From assembly GCA_029062725.1 (NCBI GenBank), contig JAIDPP010000182.1, forward strand, positions 1-11,609: a stretch of 11,609 bases of DNA. Reading direction: 5' to 3'. The position numbers and the translations under genes are program-made. Shown here piece by piece: positions 1-8,085 of this stretch. How positions within the stretch are numbered: position 1 is the stretch's first letter; the number at the start of each line of letters is the position of its first letter. This DNA is from Muribaculaceae bacterium (lineage in GTDB: Bacteria > Bacteroidota > Bacteroidia > Bacteroidales > Muribaculaceae). A model generated the notes under the pieces. The model was not told the origin of the DNA. It did not search any database and worked only from the letters and a program-made list of their open reading frames with translations.

Positions 1-106
1 GTACTTCGGCCCAGGCGGTTTGCCCAGGCGACTTTAAGCCGGCCCCCCCATCGATGGTCTCGTGTATGTCAAGTCCGGATTCGGACGGTCGGTAATCTTC
101 TTTCAT
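1..106 (-). CDS. ftsW: Partial start of a probable FtsW (lipid II polymerase / SEDS protein)
   Basis: An open frame starts with ATG at 104-106 and runs without a stop off the low-coordinate edge, giving 35 codons. The residues begin MKEDYRPSESG and are hydrophilic and Gly/Pro-rich, with no membrane segment reached yet. Nothing in these residues is diagnostic. The assignment rests on position: in dcw clusters murD is usually followed by ftsW, the ten-helix SEDS glycosyltransferase that polymerises septal peptidoglycan with FtsI. The gap to the murD stop is 57 bp and no Shine-Dalgarno site precedes the ATG, as in most genes here. If it is ftsW, it has an unusually long cytosolic leader of at least 35 residues before the first helix, or the true start lies beyond the window. 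Confidence 0.45.
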   Translation of the reverse strand, partial: MKEDYRPSESGLDIHETIDGGAGLKSPGQTAWAEV

Positions 107-136
107 GTCTGATTGGTTGAGTTTTCAATTGCACGG

Positions 137-158
137 GGCGTCCGCAAGGGTGGGCGCC
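137..158 (-). other. Imperfect GC-rich hairpin in the murD-ftsW gap
   Basis: Seven-base arms at 137-143 and 152-158 pair with one mismatch around an 8-base loop. The hairpin begins just after the murD stop and is not followed by a U-run on the minus strand, so it is not a convincing intrinsic terminator. It might act as an intercistronic processing or stabilising stem, but chance is possible in this GC-rich stretch. Confidence 0.25.
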
Positions 159-163
159 GGGGA

Positions 164-1507
164 TTATTCGGAAGCAAGTTTCCTTACCTCCTCCTTGAAT
201 TTCTCGCCGCGGTCTTCATAGCTTCTGAAGAGGTCGAAGCTCGCGCAACAGGGGGATAGCAACACGGTGTCGCCCTCCTCGGCCAGACGCGCGCACTCCG
301 CCACGGCCTCGCCGATTGAATGGGTGTCGGATATATTCGCCATCTTTCCTCCGAAGAAGTCAAGGAGCTTGGAGTTGTCCTTACCCATACACACGATCGC
401 CTTGACCTTCTCCTTCACAAGCTGTTCTATTTCGGAATAGTCGTTCCCTTTGTCTTTACCTCCCAGAATGAGTATGGTCGGGGTGGTCATGCTCTCGAGG
501 GCATACCATGTGGAATTTACATTCGTGGCTTTGGAATCATTTACATATTTTACTCCGTTGACCTCGTCCACGAATTCCAGACGGTGTTCCACGGCCTCGA
601 AGTCCTCGAGCGCACTCCGGATCTTATCATCCTTGACATTTAGGATCGAGGCGGAGAGGCCGGCGGCCATGGAGTTATAGAGGTTGTGGAGCCCGCGGAG
701 AGAGAGGCGGTCGCGCGGAATCTGCCATACTTCCTCGGGGCCTATGAAATGCACGATGCCGTTCTCGACGTAGGCCTTGCTGTCTTCCTGACGAAATTCG
801 CTGAAAGGCATAAGCATGGCTTCGGTCTGCACGCGGCGGATCTGCTCGGTGACAACAGGGTCGTCCTGCCAGTAGATGAAATAATCCTCGGCCGTCTGGT
901 TCTGAAGGATGCGGAACTTCGCCTTGACGTAGTTCTCCATCTTATGGTCGTAACGGTCCATGTGGTCAGGGGTGATGTTCATTATCACCGCGATATCGGC
1001 TTTGAAGTCATACATGTTCTCCAGCTGGAAGCTCGAAAGCTCGATCACGTAATAATCGTGTTTCTCGCGGGCCACCTGAAGAGCCAGGCTCTTCCCCACA
1101 TTTCCGGCCAATCCTACGTTAAGGCCCGCTTTGCGCAGGATATGGTAGGTCAGCAGGGTAGTGGTGGTCTTTCCATTTGAGCCTGTGATGCAGACCATCT
1201 TCGCATCCGTATATCTTCCGGCAAATTCAATTTCGGAGAGCACCGGAATTCCTTTGGCCATAATTCTCTCCACCATCGGAGCGTAAGGAGGAATACCGGG
1301 GCTTTTTACCACTATGTCGGCGTCAAGGATAAGATCCTCGGAGTGTTTCCCCTCCTCGAATTCGATACCCTCCGCAACGAGGGTATCCTTATATCTGTCG
1401 GATATGGCTCCCATGTCGCTCAGGAAGACCTTCATCCCTTTCACTTTACCGAGGATCGCGGCTCCCACGCCGCTTTCGCCTCCTCCGAGCACAACCAGTT
1501 TTTCCAT
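164..1507 (-). CDS. murD: MurD, UDP-N-acetylmuramoyl-L-alanine--D-glutamate ligase
   Basis: This cytoplasmic ATP-dependent ligase adds D-glutamate to UDP-MurNAc-L-alanine, the second peptide step of peptidoglycan precursor synthesis. The 447 residues match the usual family length. The N-terminal UDP-binding Rossmann part starts with VVLGGGESGVG, and an SPGIPPYAP segment lies at 69-77. The ATP-binding loop GSNGKTT is at 109-115. The central domain has NITPDHMDRY at 177-186 and YVKAKF at 193-198, whose second lysine (K197) fits the carbamylated Mg-binding lysine. The C-terminal domain has YVNDSKATN at 321-329, LGGKDKGNDY at 348-357, and an LSPCCASFDLF segment near the end, the family's usual SPACAS-type motif. 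The ATG at 1505-1507 is 21 bp after the mraY stop, with no clear Shine-Dalgarno site. It is probably co-transcribed with mraY. No defects are seen. Confidence 0.97.
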   Translation of the reverse strand: MEKLVVLGGGESGVGAAILGKVKGMKVFLSDMGAISDRYKDTLVAEGIEFEEGKHSEDLILDADIVVKSPGIPPYAPMVERIMAKGIPVLSEIEFAGRYTDAKMVCITGSNGKTTTTLLTYHILRKAGLNVGLAGNVGKSLALQVAREKHDYYVIELSSFQLENMYDFKADIAVIMNITPDHMDRYDHKMENYVKAKFRILQNQTAEDYFIYWQDDPVVTEQIRRVQTEAMLMPFSEFRQEDSKAYVENGIVHFIGPEEVWQIPRDRLSLRGLHNLYNSMAAGLSASILNVKDDKIRSALEDFEAVEHRLEFVDEVNGVKYVNDSKATNVNSTWYALESMTTPTILILGGKDKGNDYSEIEQLVKEKVKAIVCMGKDNSKLLDFFGGKMANISDTHSIGEAVAECARLAEEGDTVLLSPCCASFDLFRSYEDRGEKFKEEVRKLASE

Positions 1508-1528
1508 TTTATTGTCTGTATAAGCGTA

Positions 1529-2797
1529 TTATCTAATTTTCAATGTAACGAAAGTCACGACGGCAAGGAGAATACCGACAATCCAGAAGCGAGTCACGAT
1601 CTTAGGTTCGGCTATCGCACGTTTCGGAGATCGCCACAGCACTTTTGCCGTCGGGTCGAGGTCTTTCTGAAAATGATGGTGAAGGGGTGTCATCTTGAAG
1701 ATGCGTCGCCCTTCGCCGTATTTCTTTTTTGTGAATTTAAAATAAGACACCTGCATCATCACCGAGACGTCTTCAAGGAAGAAGATGAGACAAAGTAGTG
1801 GTATGAGCAGCTCCTTCCGTATAAGGATAGCGAATACGGCGATGATACCCCCTAAGGTCAGCGACCCCGTGTCGCCCATGAATACCTGCGCCGGATATGC
1901 GTTATACCACAGAAATCCCACCAAAGCCCCCATAAAGGCCGCGGCATAGACGCAAAGCTCTTCGGACCCGGGGATATACATGATATTCAGGTATGAGGAG
2001 TATATGACGTTGCTCCCCAGATAAGCCATTATCAGCAATGAGACTCCGATTATCGCCGATGTTCCGGCGCAGAGACCGTCAATGCCGTCCGTGAGATTGG
2101 CTCCGTTACTGACTGCTGTCACTACGATAATGACTACCAGGACAAATACCAGCCATCCGAGTGTCCGGGCGGCCTCCTTGTTCTTTACCCAGCTTGTGAG
2201 CCACTCGTAATTGAAGTTGTTGTTCTTGACGAAAGGTATCGTGGTCTGAGGGGATTTGATCTCATCCTTTGCCACCATGATCTCTATCTCATGGCTCTTT
2301 ACATTCTCCACCTCGAAATTCTCGCTCATCACGATATCGGGGGAGAGCCACATTGTGATTCCGACAAGAAGTCCGAGGCCGATCTGGCCGGTGACTTTGT
2401 ATTTTCCCTGCAGACCGTCCTTGTTATGGTATTTCAGTTTGCGGTAATCGTCAAGGAATCCTATGACCCCCATCCATAACGTGGCGACAATCATCAGGAT
2501 CATGTAGATGTTGGAGAGGTTGCCCAACAGCAGGCAGGGGATAAGGATGGAGAGAATGATTATCACTCCTCCCATTGTGGGTGTCCCCTTCTTCTGCATC
2601 TGCCCCTCGAGGCCGAGGTTTCGGATCTCCTCGCCGATCTGCATCCTTTGGAGTCGGTGGATGATCTTTTGTCCGAACACGAGCGCTATGAGGAGGGCAA
2701 GCGAGAAAACCACCCCGGAGCGGAATGTGAGATAGCCCATCAGGTTATGTCCCGGGAAATGCCATCCTTCCCAATGTTCCAGTAAGGCGTATATCAT
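1529..2797 (-). CDS. mraY: MraY, phospho-N-acetylmuramoyl-pentapeptide-transferase
   Basis: This integral membrane enzyme transfers phospho-MurNAc-pentapeptide from the UDP carrier to undecaprenyl phosphate, making lipid I. Its 422 residues contain about ten hydrophobic segments. Catalytic motifs are GFLDDYRK at 113-120 (D116, D117), NLTDGIDGL at 234-242 (D237), FMGDTGSL at 306-313 (D309) and PLHHHF at 371-376. KGTPTMGG at 70-77 is also typical. The protein is about 60 residues longer than the roughly 360-residue E. coli enzyme. The excess is a polar stretch at about 153-208 between the fourth and fifth membrane segments, predicted to face the periplasm, and is typical of Bacteroidota. The ATG at 2795-2797 follows the murE stop by 40 bp, without a Shine-Dalgarno site. 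Confidence 0.97.
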   Translation of the reverse strand: MIYALLEHWEGWHFPGHNLMGYLTFRSGVVFSLALLIALVFGQKIIHRLQRMQIGEEIRNLGLEGQMQKKGTPTMGGVIIILSILIPCLLLGNLSNIYMILMIVATLWMGVIGFLDDYRKLKYHNKDGLQGKYKVTGQIGLGLLVGITMWLSPDIVMSENFEVENVKSHEIEIMVAKDEIKSPQTTIPFVKNNNFNYEWLTSWVKNKEAARTLGWLVFVLVVIIVVTAVSNGANLTDGIDGLCAGTSAIIGVSLLIMAYLGSNVIYSSYLNIMYIPGSEELCVYAAAFMGALVGFLWYNAYPAQVFMGDTGSLTLGGIIAVFAILIRKELLIPLLCLIFFLEDVSVMMQVSYFKFTKKKYGEGRRIFKMTPLHHHFQKDLDPTAKVLWRSPKRAIAEPKIVTRFWIVGILLAVVTFVTLKIR

Positions 2798-2837
2798 GGG
2801 TCTTTATCAGTTGGTGTCAGTATCGTGGGCCGACAGG

Positions 2838-4295
2838 TTAGTTAATGAATCCGTTTTCTACCTCCTCTTTGTCATCGAAATGATGGCGGACTCCCTTCAC
2901 TTCCTGATATGTCTCATGGCCTTTTCCGGCGATAAGCACCACGCTGCCGGGTTTTGCCATTCTCAGGGCGGTCCGGATCGCTTCCCGTCGGTCGGTGATG
3001 CAGATTGTGCGCCGCAGCTCCTCGGTGGTGAGACCTTCCTTCATGTCGGCGATAATAGTCTCCGGTTCCTCGTCGCGAGGATTGTCGCTCGTAAGGATGA
3101 GAAGGTCGCTTCGGCATGCGGCCTCACGCGCCATCATCGGGCGTTTTCCGTGGTCGCGGTTTCCTCCGGCTCCCACCACGGTCGTTATCTCTCCACCGGC
3201 CCCCACGATCTCCCGGATGGTGTCGAGCACATTCACCAGAGCGTCGGGCGTATGGGCATAGTCAACGATCGCGGTCACGTCGTCGCCCCCCCGGATCGTC
3301 TGGAAACGCCCTGCGACGGGAACGAGCTTGCTCATGTTGACAAGCACCTCCTCCTCGGCGAATCCGGTCAGTATCGAGGCTCCATATACGGCAGTAAGGT
3401 TGTAGGCGTTGAAGCGACCCGTGAACCGGACCTCCACCTCATGGTTGTTGATAAGAAGAAGGGTGCCGTCGAGACGTGTCTCGAGAATCCTGCACCGGAA
3501 ATCCGCGTCGCCGCGCAGCGAATAGGTGTATTTGCGCGCCTTTGTGTTCTGAAGCATGTAGGCTCCCGCCTTGTCATCGGCGTTCACGAGTGCGAAAGCG
3601 TCGGCGGGAAGCATATCGAAGAACATTTTCTTAGCGTTCATATAGTTTTCCACCGTGCCGTGGTAGTCGAGATGGTCGCGCGTCAGGTTGGAGAATACAC
3701 CTCCTGTGAACGTCAGGCCAGCGATACGGTGCTGCTGGGCGGCATGGGATGAAACCTCCATGAAGGCATAGTCGCAGCCTGCCTCCACCATTTCCGCCAG
3801 AAGGGCATTGAGGGTGAGGGGATCGGGAGTGGTATGGGTGGCGGGAACGGCGCGGTCGTGGATATAGTTGCAGACCGTGGAGAGAAGTCCGGCCTTGTAG
3901 CCTTCGAGCTTCGCCATTTCGTATAGGAGGGTCGCGGTGGTGGTCTTGCCGTTGGTTCCGGTCACTCCGACGAGCTTCAGTTTCGACGACGGGTTGCCGT
4001 GCCATGCGGAAGCAAGCTCTCCCAATGCCACGGAAGAATCCTTGACACGTATATATGTAACCCCTTTTTCAAGTGATGCGGGAAGATCCTCGCAGACAAT
4101 GGCGGCCACATGGGCGCTTGCCACTACCGGTATATACTTGTGGCCGTCGGTGGTTACGCCGCGCACGGCCACGAACATCCCCCCTTTGGTCGCTTTTCGC
4201 GAATCGCTCTGGAGGTCGGTTATATTCTTATCTGTCTCTCCTATCACCTCGAGGGTCCTGATCCCTTTGAGGAGGTGTGATAATTTTGCTGCCAT
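2838..4295 (-). CDS. murE: MurE, UDP-MurNAc-tripeptide ligase, probably meso-diaminopimelate-specific
   Basis: This cytoplasmic ATP-dependent ligase adds the third stem-peptide residue to UDP-MurNAc-L-Ala-D-Glu. The 485 residues match the family. The N-terminal UDP-substrate domain includes [16 protein letters not shown] at 31-46. The ATP loop GTNGKTTT lies at 113-120. The central domain has HTTPDPL at 164-170, [11 protein letters not shown] at 180-190, [11 protein letters not shown] at 203-213 and YMNAKKMFF at 218-226, with K222 the likely carbamylated lysine. The C-terminal domain has DYAHTPDAL at 345-353, [12 protein letters not shown] at 375-386, and DNPR at 404-407. DNPR is the known signature of enzymes that choose meso-diaminopimelate over lysine, which fits Gram-negative peptidoglycan. 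The ATG at 4293-4295 lies 52 bp after the ftsI stop, behind a small hairpin. Confidence 0.97.
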   Translation of the reverse strand: MAAKLSHLLKGIRTLEVIGETDKNITDLQSDSRKATKGGMFVAVRGVTTDGHKYIPVVASAHVAAIVCEDLPASLEKGVTYIRVKDSSVALGELASAWHGNPSSKLKLVGVTGTNGKTTTATLLYEMAKLEGYKAGLLSTVCNYIHDRAVPATHTTPDPLTLNALLAEMVEAGCDYAFMEVSSHAAQQHRIAGLTFTGGVFSNLTRDHLDYHGTVENYMNAKKMFFDMLPADAFALVNADDKAGAYMLQNTKARKYTYSLRGDADFRCRILETRLDGTLLLINNHEVEVRFTGRFNAYNLTAVYGASILTGFAEEEVLVNMSKLVPVAGRFQTIRGGDDVTAIVDYAHTPDALVNVLDTIREIVGAGGEITTVVGAGGNRDHGKRPMMAREAACRSDLLILTSDNPRDEEPETIIADMKEGLTTEELRRTICITDRREAIRTALRMAKPGSVVLIAGKGHETYQEVKGVRHHFDDKEEVENGFIN

Positions 4296-4319
4296 AGCTT
4301 TCTGGTTCTTTATGCCGGA

Positions 4320-4336
4320 GCGTCTGTCGGAGACGC
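4320..4336 (-). other. Perfect 6-bp hairpin in the ftsI-murE gap
   Basis: Arms at 4320-4325 and 4331-4336 (GCGTCT and AGACGC) pair exactly around a 5-base loop. The stem sits between the ftsI stop (4348) and the murE ATG (4295), about 24 bases ahead of that ATG on the transcript. No U-run follows it, so it is not an intrinsic terminator. It could be an RNA processing or stability element, or it may mean nothing. Confidence 0.3.
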
Positions 4337-4347
4337 CGTTTCTTGTT

Positions 4348-6471
4348 TTATACTCTAAGGGTTAGCGTCATTGTCATCCCTTTCTTGAGGGGTGTGCCTG
4401 CTTCCACCGACTGTGCCCTCACGATTCCGCTTCCGCGGAGACGCACCTCTATTCCCGCTTCCTCGAGAATCCTGACGGCTGTCGGGGCGTCGAAGCCGAT
4501 CACGCTCGGGACGGCTCCTCTGGAATGGGCCGCGGGGGCTTTCACGCGCTTCACCCTCTCCAGACCGAGGTCTTTCGAGAGTTTCTTCTGGTCGAAGCTG
4601 GTTGAGGCGGCCAGCACGGGCCGGCTCTCCTTCTTTACGGAGGAATATGTGGAGGAATTGTCGAGCATTCCCCGGGAATACATCTTGACCGCCATATTCT
4701 TCACAACCTGTCCGGATGTGCGGTTGGCGGAGTTTCCGCCGCTTCCGAGCACGAGGGCGATGCAGCTGTATTTCGGCTCATCGTAGGGGAAGAATCCTGC
4801 GAAAGCGTAGCGGCGCTTCATCTTGTTATAGAGACCGCCTTCCACGGGGAAAGCCGTGCCGGTCTTTCCTACGACCATCACGCGGTCATCGCGCACGAGT
4901 TTCGCGGTGCCGTGTTCGCCCCATACCACCTCCTTGAGACATTCCTTCACCTTGCGGGCAGTCTCCTCGGAGCATATCCGGTCGCGGATATATCGGATAG
5001 GGATGATTGAGTCTCGGCCGTCCTCGTCAATAAGCCCTTTCACCAGATGCGGCCGCACATATTTTCCGCCGTTGGCGATGGCGTTATAGACCGAGAGCGT
5101 GAATAGAGGAGGAAGCTCGGTGTTGTAGCCGTAGGCCTGACGGGCGAGGTCAAGGTGTCGGGCGGTCATGGTGATGTTGTTGCCACGCGAGTCCTTCGGT
5201 AGTAGCTTGCGGATTCGCGGCGTACATTCCCCGGCGATACCGGAACGTATCGGCTCGAAGAATCCCATTCCGGCCATGCGGTCGTAGAATTTGGCGGGGT
5301 TGCTCTCATATCCGCGGAAAATCACGCGCGCAATTCCGGGGTTCGATGACTGTTCGATCACCTGCTTCATTGTCTTCATTCCGCCCCCGTGAGGGTCGCT
5401 CGTCTTCTGGAAAGGGGCGCAGCTCACCTGATCGTTGACGCTTTTCACCAATCCGTCCTCGAAGGCTATCATCAGGGATATGGGTTTCATCACGGAGCCG
5501 GGCTCGAAGGGGAGCACGGCGCGGTTGAGGGCTTCGCCGTAAGTGCCGTTTTCCAGCAGTTCGATATTCGATATAGCCTTTATCTCCCCTGTGGCCACCT
5601 CCATCAGTATGGCCGTGCCCCATTCTGCACCGGCTTCGGAGCAGACGTTGAAGAGCTCCTCCTCCAGCATATCCTGAAGGTCGATATCGATTGTGGTGCG
5701 TATATCGTAGCCGCGGCGAGCAGGGGTGGCCACCCAGTTGGTGATACCGTTGGTCAGGGCCACCTTCTTTGACAGGCCCGGTTTTCCGTAAAGCAGGGTA
5801 TCGAGGTCCTTCTCCAACCCGGAGTAGCCATGTATCTCGCGTGTGGACTGGTTCTCGTTCACCCGGCCGATGCTTCGGTAGGCCATGCGTCCGTAGGGAT
5901 ACATGCGTATCTTGCGTTCCTCTTTGTAGAGAGGATTCCGGAATCCGGAACCCTTGAAATCGCGTATCAGAGGGAAGGTTTTTATTCTCTCGAAATCCTC
6001 CGTAGTACCCTTCTGGACCAGCCTCAGGGCGCGTGGACGTTTCTCGTGAGGTTTCTCGAATTCCTTTTTCAGGCGTGTATGCCAGCTGTATTTCGCCATC
6101 GTATCAGGGTGGACGCTAAGGTTTTTGACACGCGGAAAATATACATCGAGAGAGTCGGCGAGCGAATCCACCTTTGCCCAGGGAATGCTCTTGAACTGTT
6201 TTATCTTGTTATGGCGGAGGTCGATTTTTATGTCATAGACCTTCAGGTTGCAGGCAAGTATATTGCCGTTGTCGGCAAGTATATTGCCGCGTTCGGGTGC
6301 GATTGTATCGACTTTGGCCAGCTCCTTCTTTGCGCGTTCGTTCCAGGCTGGAGCATCTATGACTGTGGTCTTGAACATCTTGACCACCAGAGCTATGCTG
6401 AACAGTACGAATGCGATGCAGATCAGACCGTAGCGGAATAATATGTGTTTCTTGTTGTTCTGTTTAGCCAT
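4348..6471 (-). CDS. ftsI: FtsI/PBP3-type septal peptidoglycan transpeptidase with one PASTA domain
   Basis: This class B penicillin-binding protein crosslinks septal peptidoglycan in the periplasm, working with FtsW and FtsL. The 707 residues start with a short basic cytosolic tail and a single membrane anchor at about 10-31. The PBP dimerisation region covers about 55-240, including [13 protein letters not shown] at 61-73 and a YSGLEKDLD segment near 216-224. The transpeptidase domain carries all three penicillin-binding motifs: SVMK at 326-329 (nucleophile S326), SSN at 375-377 and KTGT at 536-539. A linker at about 600-650 leads to one C-terminal PASTA domain at about 653-707, beginning [16 protein letters not shown]. 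The ATG at 6469-6471 is 103 bp after the ftsL stop. Its position between ftsL and murE supports ftsI over an elongation-type PBP2. Confidence 0.95.
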   Translation of the reverse strand: MAKQNNKKHILFRYGLICIAFVLFSIALVVKMFKTTVIDAPAWNERAKKELAKVDTIAPERGNILADNGNILACNLKVYDIKIDLRHNKIKQFKSIPWAKVDSLADSLDVYFPRVKNLSVHPDTMAKYSWHTRLKKEFEKPHEKRPRALRLVQKGTTEDFERIKTFPLIRDFKGSGFRNPLYKEERKIRMYPYGRMAYRSIGRVNENQSTREIHGYSGLEKDLDTLLYGKPGLSKKVALTNGITNWVATPARRGYDIRTTIDIDLQDMLEEELFNVCSEAGAEWGTAILMEVATGEIKAISNIELLENGTYGEALNRAVLPFEPGSVMKPISLMIAFEDGLVKSVNDQVSCAPFQKTSDPHGGGMKTMKQVIEQSSNPGIARVIFRGYESNPAKFYDRMAGMGFFEPIRSGIAGECTPRIRKLLPKDSRGNNITMTARHLDLARQAYGYNTELPPLFTLSVYNAIANGGKYVRPHLVKGLIDEDGRDSIIPIRYIRDRICSEETARKVKECLKEVVWGEHGTAKLVRDDRVMVVGKTGTAFPVEGGLYNKMKRRYAFAGFFPYDEPKYSCIALVLGSGGNSANRTSGQVVKNMAVKMYSRGMLDNSSTYSSVKKESRPVLAASTSFDQKKLSKDLGLERVKRVKAPAAHSRGAVPSVIGFDAPTAVRILEEAGIEVRLRGSGIVRAQSVEAGTPLKKGMTMTLTLRV
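6253..6289 (-). repeat. Two identical 16-bp palindromic units inside ftsI, 21-bp period
   Basis: The unit GGCAAGTATATTGCCG occurs at 6253-6268 and again, identical, at 6274-6289, separated by 5 bases. Each unit contains self-complementary arms (GGCAA and TTGCC) around a 6-base centre. The period is exactly seven codons, and the units encode the two NILA stretches at residues 63-66 and 70-73, within the conserved RGxIL...G..LA region of class B PBPs. Confidence 0.85.
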
Positions 6472-6486
6472 TTTTTTCGTTCCTAT

Positions 6487-6494
6487 CCTCCTTT
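6487..6494 (-). promoter_or_regulatory. Shine-Dalgarno-like AAAGGAGG upstream of ftsI, at unusually long spacing
   Basis: The minus strand reads AAAGGAGG here, a strong complement to the 16S rRNA 3' end, but 15 bases separate it from the ftsI ATG instead of the usual 5 to 9. Other genes in the window lack such a site, as is normal for Bacteroidota, which rely little on Shine-Dalgarno pairing. It may be coincidental. Confidence 0.3.
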
Positions 6495-6574
6495 CAGGGT
6501 ATTTCCGATGTGATAATTAGAAATCCGTCAGTTTGCTTGTCTCTGCGTCTTTATCATTCTCAGGGTTGAAGATG

Positions 6575-6937
6575 TTACTTGGTAAGTTCGTATGGAGGCT
6601 GGTCCTGATATTGCAGGTCGAGTCCTTTTTCAGCAACCATCCTGCGCATCTCGGTTTCTCGTATGAGCGACATATAGCGTGCCTTCTCCTGAAGTTTTTC
6701 GCTCTCGACCCTCTGTAGCTCAATGTTGAGTTTCTTTATCTCGCTCATCTTTGTCTTTGTCTTATATCTGAGTCCCATTAGGGAGATGACGGCAATAACG
6801 AAAATCATCATCAGCCATGCGTGGGTCTTGAAAAATTCAAGGCTCACCGACCGGCCGTAGCGGAGTTCGCTCATCCAGCCCGTTCCGGAAGATTTTTTCT
6901 CTTTCTTACCTTTCTTGTTGTTTTTCTCTTTTGCCAT
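6575..6937 (-). CDS. ftsL: FtsL-like divisome protein, Bacteroidota type
   Basis: This 120-residue bitopic membrane protein probably acts as FtsL, which with FtsB and FtsQ activates FtsW-FtsI at the septum. It starts with a very lysine-rich cytosolic tail (1-15), followed by a single membrane segment at about 40-57. A periplasmic region at about 60-100, rich in Glu, Lys and Leu, is likely coiled coil. It ends with a MVAEKGLDLQYQDQPPYEL segment at about 100-118, resembling the conserved end of Bacteroidota FtsL proteins. Sequence conservation in FtsL is low, so size, topology and the position between rsmH and ftsI carry most of the weight. The ATG at 6935-6937 lies 51 bp after the rsmH stop and lacks a Shine-Dalgarno site. 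Confidence 0.88.
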   Translation of the reverse strand: MAKEKNNKKGKKEKKSSGTGWMSELRYGRSVSLEFFKTHAWLMMIFVIAVISLMGLRYKTKTKMSEIKKLNIELQRVESEKLQEKARYMSLIRETEMRRMVAEKGLDLQYQDQPPYELTK

Positions 6938-6988
6938 TGTTAAGCCGTAATCTTTTGAAGTTAAGCGATAGGGTTTCGGGCGTCATCG

Positions 6989-7897
6989 TCATATTTTCTC
7001 CGCGATACGCAGTTTTGCGCTTCGGCTTCTGGGATTGCGTTCCACTTCCTCTTCAGCGGGGACAATCGGGCTGCGGGTGATCTGCCGCCAGGGAGTGGAA
7101 ATCTTCCCGAAGAAATCCTTTTCCTCGATTCCTTCCACGTTTCCGGTCTTGATGAAGTTTTTTACCATGCGGTCTTCGATGGAGTGATATGTGATGATAG
7201 CGAGCCGGCCTCCCTCCTTGAGTTCTGCCGCGGCTGCCTGCAGGAGGCGTCTGAGAGCGGTCATCTCCTGATTCACCTCTATGCGGAGGGCCTGGAACAC
7301 CTGTGCCAGTTCCTTCTTCTCCTGACGTGGATTCATTGTCTCCTTTACGGCTTCCGTAAGACGCAGCGTAGTGTCGATGGGAGCTTTCTCGCGAGCTTTC
7401 ACGATAGCTTTCGCCACTGCGTGGGGTCTTTTGAGGTCGGTGTATGTTCGGAGTAGGGAGAGTATCGCGCGTTCGTCATATTCAGTCAGGATATCGGCGG
7501 CCGTGCGGCCTCCCAGTCGGTTCATACGCATATCCAGCGGCGCATCGCCACGGAAGGAGAATCCGCGTTCGGAGGAGTCGAAGTGATGGAAGGAAACCCC
7601 TAAGTCGGCCAGAATACCGTCGATCTTCTCCTCCCCGTGGTATCTCATGAAATTCGTCAGATATCGGAAGTCTGAGTGGATGAATGTGAAGCGGCCATCA
7701 TCAGGGACATTTCGGAAAGCATCCATATCGCGGTCGAACCCGTAAAGGCGCCCCTCTTCTCCGAGGCGCGAAAGGATGCCGCGAGAGTGGCCGCCACCTC
7801 CGAAGGTAGCATCCACATATACCCCTCCGGGCTTTATATCGAGTCCGTCGAGCGCTTCTTCATAAAGCGCCGGAATATGGTAGGTTTCCTCACTCAT
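6989..7897 (-). CDS. rsmH: RsmH, 16S rRNA (cytosine-1402-N4)-methyltransferase
   Basis: RsmH (formerly MraW) uses S-adenosylmethionine to methylate N4 of C1402 in the ribosomal P site. The 302 residues match the family. The N-terminal HIPALYEEAL corresponds to the usual HxPVLLxE start. The SAM-binding loop VDATFGGGGHS lies at 28-38 and GFDRDMDA at 53-60. The family block ADLGVSFHHFDSSERGFSF is at 97-115, followed by DMRMN at 122-126. FQALRIEVNQE is at 201-211, ITYHSIEDRMVKNF at 235-248 and NPRSRSAKLR at 288-297. It is the first recognisable dcw gene in the transcribed direction. The ATG at 7895-7897 is preceded by an A-rich stretch without a Shine-Dalgarno site, and a candidate promoter lies about 100 bases upstream. 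Confidence 0.97.
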   Translation of the reverse strand: MSEETYHIPALYEEALDGLDIKPGGVYVDATFGGGGHSRGILSRLGEEGRLYGFDRDMDAFRNVPDDGRFTFIHSDFRYLTNFMRYHGEEKIDGILADLGVSFHHFDSSERGFSFRGDAPLDMRMNRLGGRTAADILTEYDERAILSLLRTYTDLKRPHAVAKAIVKAREKAPIDTTLRLTEAVKETMNPRQEKKELAQVFQALRIEVNQEMTALRRLLQAAAAELKEGGRLAIITYHSIEDRMVKNFIKTGNVEGIEEKDFFGKISTPWRQITRSPIVPAEEEVERNPRSRSAKLRIAEKI

Positions 7898-7923
7898 GTT
7901 GTTGTTTGTATAAAAGTGCTCAT
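7894..7923 (-). other. Possible ten-codon upstream reading frame overlapping the rsmH start
   Basis: On the minus strand an ATG at 7921-7923 opens a frame encoding MSTFIQTTT and ends with TGA at 7894-7896. That stop overlaps the rsmH ATG (7895-7897) in the arrangement ATGA. It lies downstream of the candidate promoter, so it would be on the transcript. Such a frame could couple translation into rsmH, but it is short enough to arise by chance, and no strong initiation signal precedes it. Confidence 0.25.
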
Positions 7924-7994
7924 ATTATGCACTAAAACCTCCGTGCCTCCCCCGATTTTTATTTCCGGAATCCGCACGCAGGAAAACTTCTCCG

Positions 7995-8022
7995 TAAAGT
8001 TAGCGATTTTTCCCCAACAAAA
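7995..8022 (-). promoter_or_regulatory. Candidate Bacteroidota-type promoter for rsmH and the dcw cluster
   Basis: The minus strand reads TAACTTTA at 7995-8002, matching the Bacteroidota -7 element TAnnTTTG except for the last base. A TTTTG at 8018-8022 could serve as the -33 element, but the 15-base spacing is shorter than usual. Transcription would start near 7988 and leave a leader of about 90 bases. It lies in the largest gap of the window, directly ahead of the dcw genes, where a promoter is expected. Confidence 0.45.
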
Positions 8023-8026
8023 TGCT

Positions 8027-8045
8027 ATTTAACCAGCGGTTTAAT
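8027..8045. other. AT-rich inverted repeat in the glycosyltransferase-rsmH gap
   Basis: Eight-base arms at 8027-8034 and 8038-8045 pair with one mismatch around a 3-base loop. On the plus strand the stem is followed by eight T residues (8047-8054), like an intrinsic terminator, but no plus-strand gene leads into it. On the minus strand it lies between the glycosyltransferase stop (8086) and the candidate rsmH promoter and has no clean T-run after it. It could weakly separate the two transcription units or be a protein-binding site. Confidence 0.3.
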
Positions 8046-8085
8046 CTTTTTTTTCAAAAAACTTATCAACAGGTAATAAAATGTT

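Noticed and set aside
686..1180. A 164-codon plus-strand frame opposite murD
   Set aside because: It is antisense to conserved MurD motifs and shows no family resemblance or start signal of its own.
2796..3752. A 318-codon open frame on the plus strand opposite murE
   Set aside because: It lies antisense to a fully intact murE, has no recognisable domains, and its open length follows from the GC-rich codon pattern of the opposite strand.
8027..8054. Stem plus T8 run resembling an intrinsic terminator on the plus strand
   Set aside because: No plus-strand gene leads into it, and the stem is weak and AT-rich. I list the inverted repeat but not a terminator.
8063..8071. TTATCAACA, one base from the E. 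coli DnaA box, in the 188-bp gap
   Set aside because: It is a single near-match in an AT-rich gap with no cluster of boxes and no origin-linked genes, so there is no support for an origin or DnaA control.
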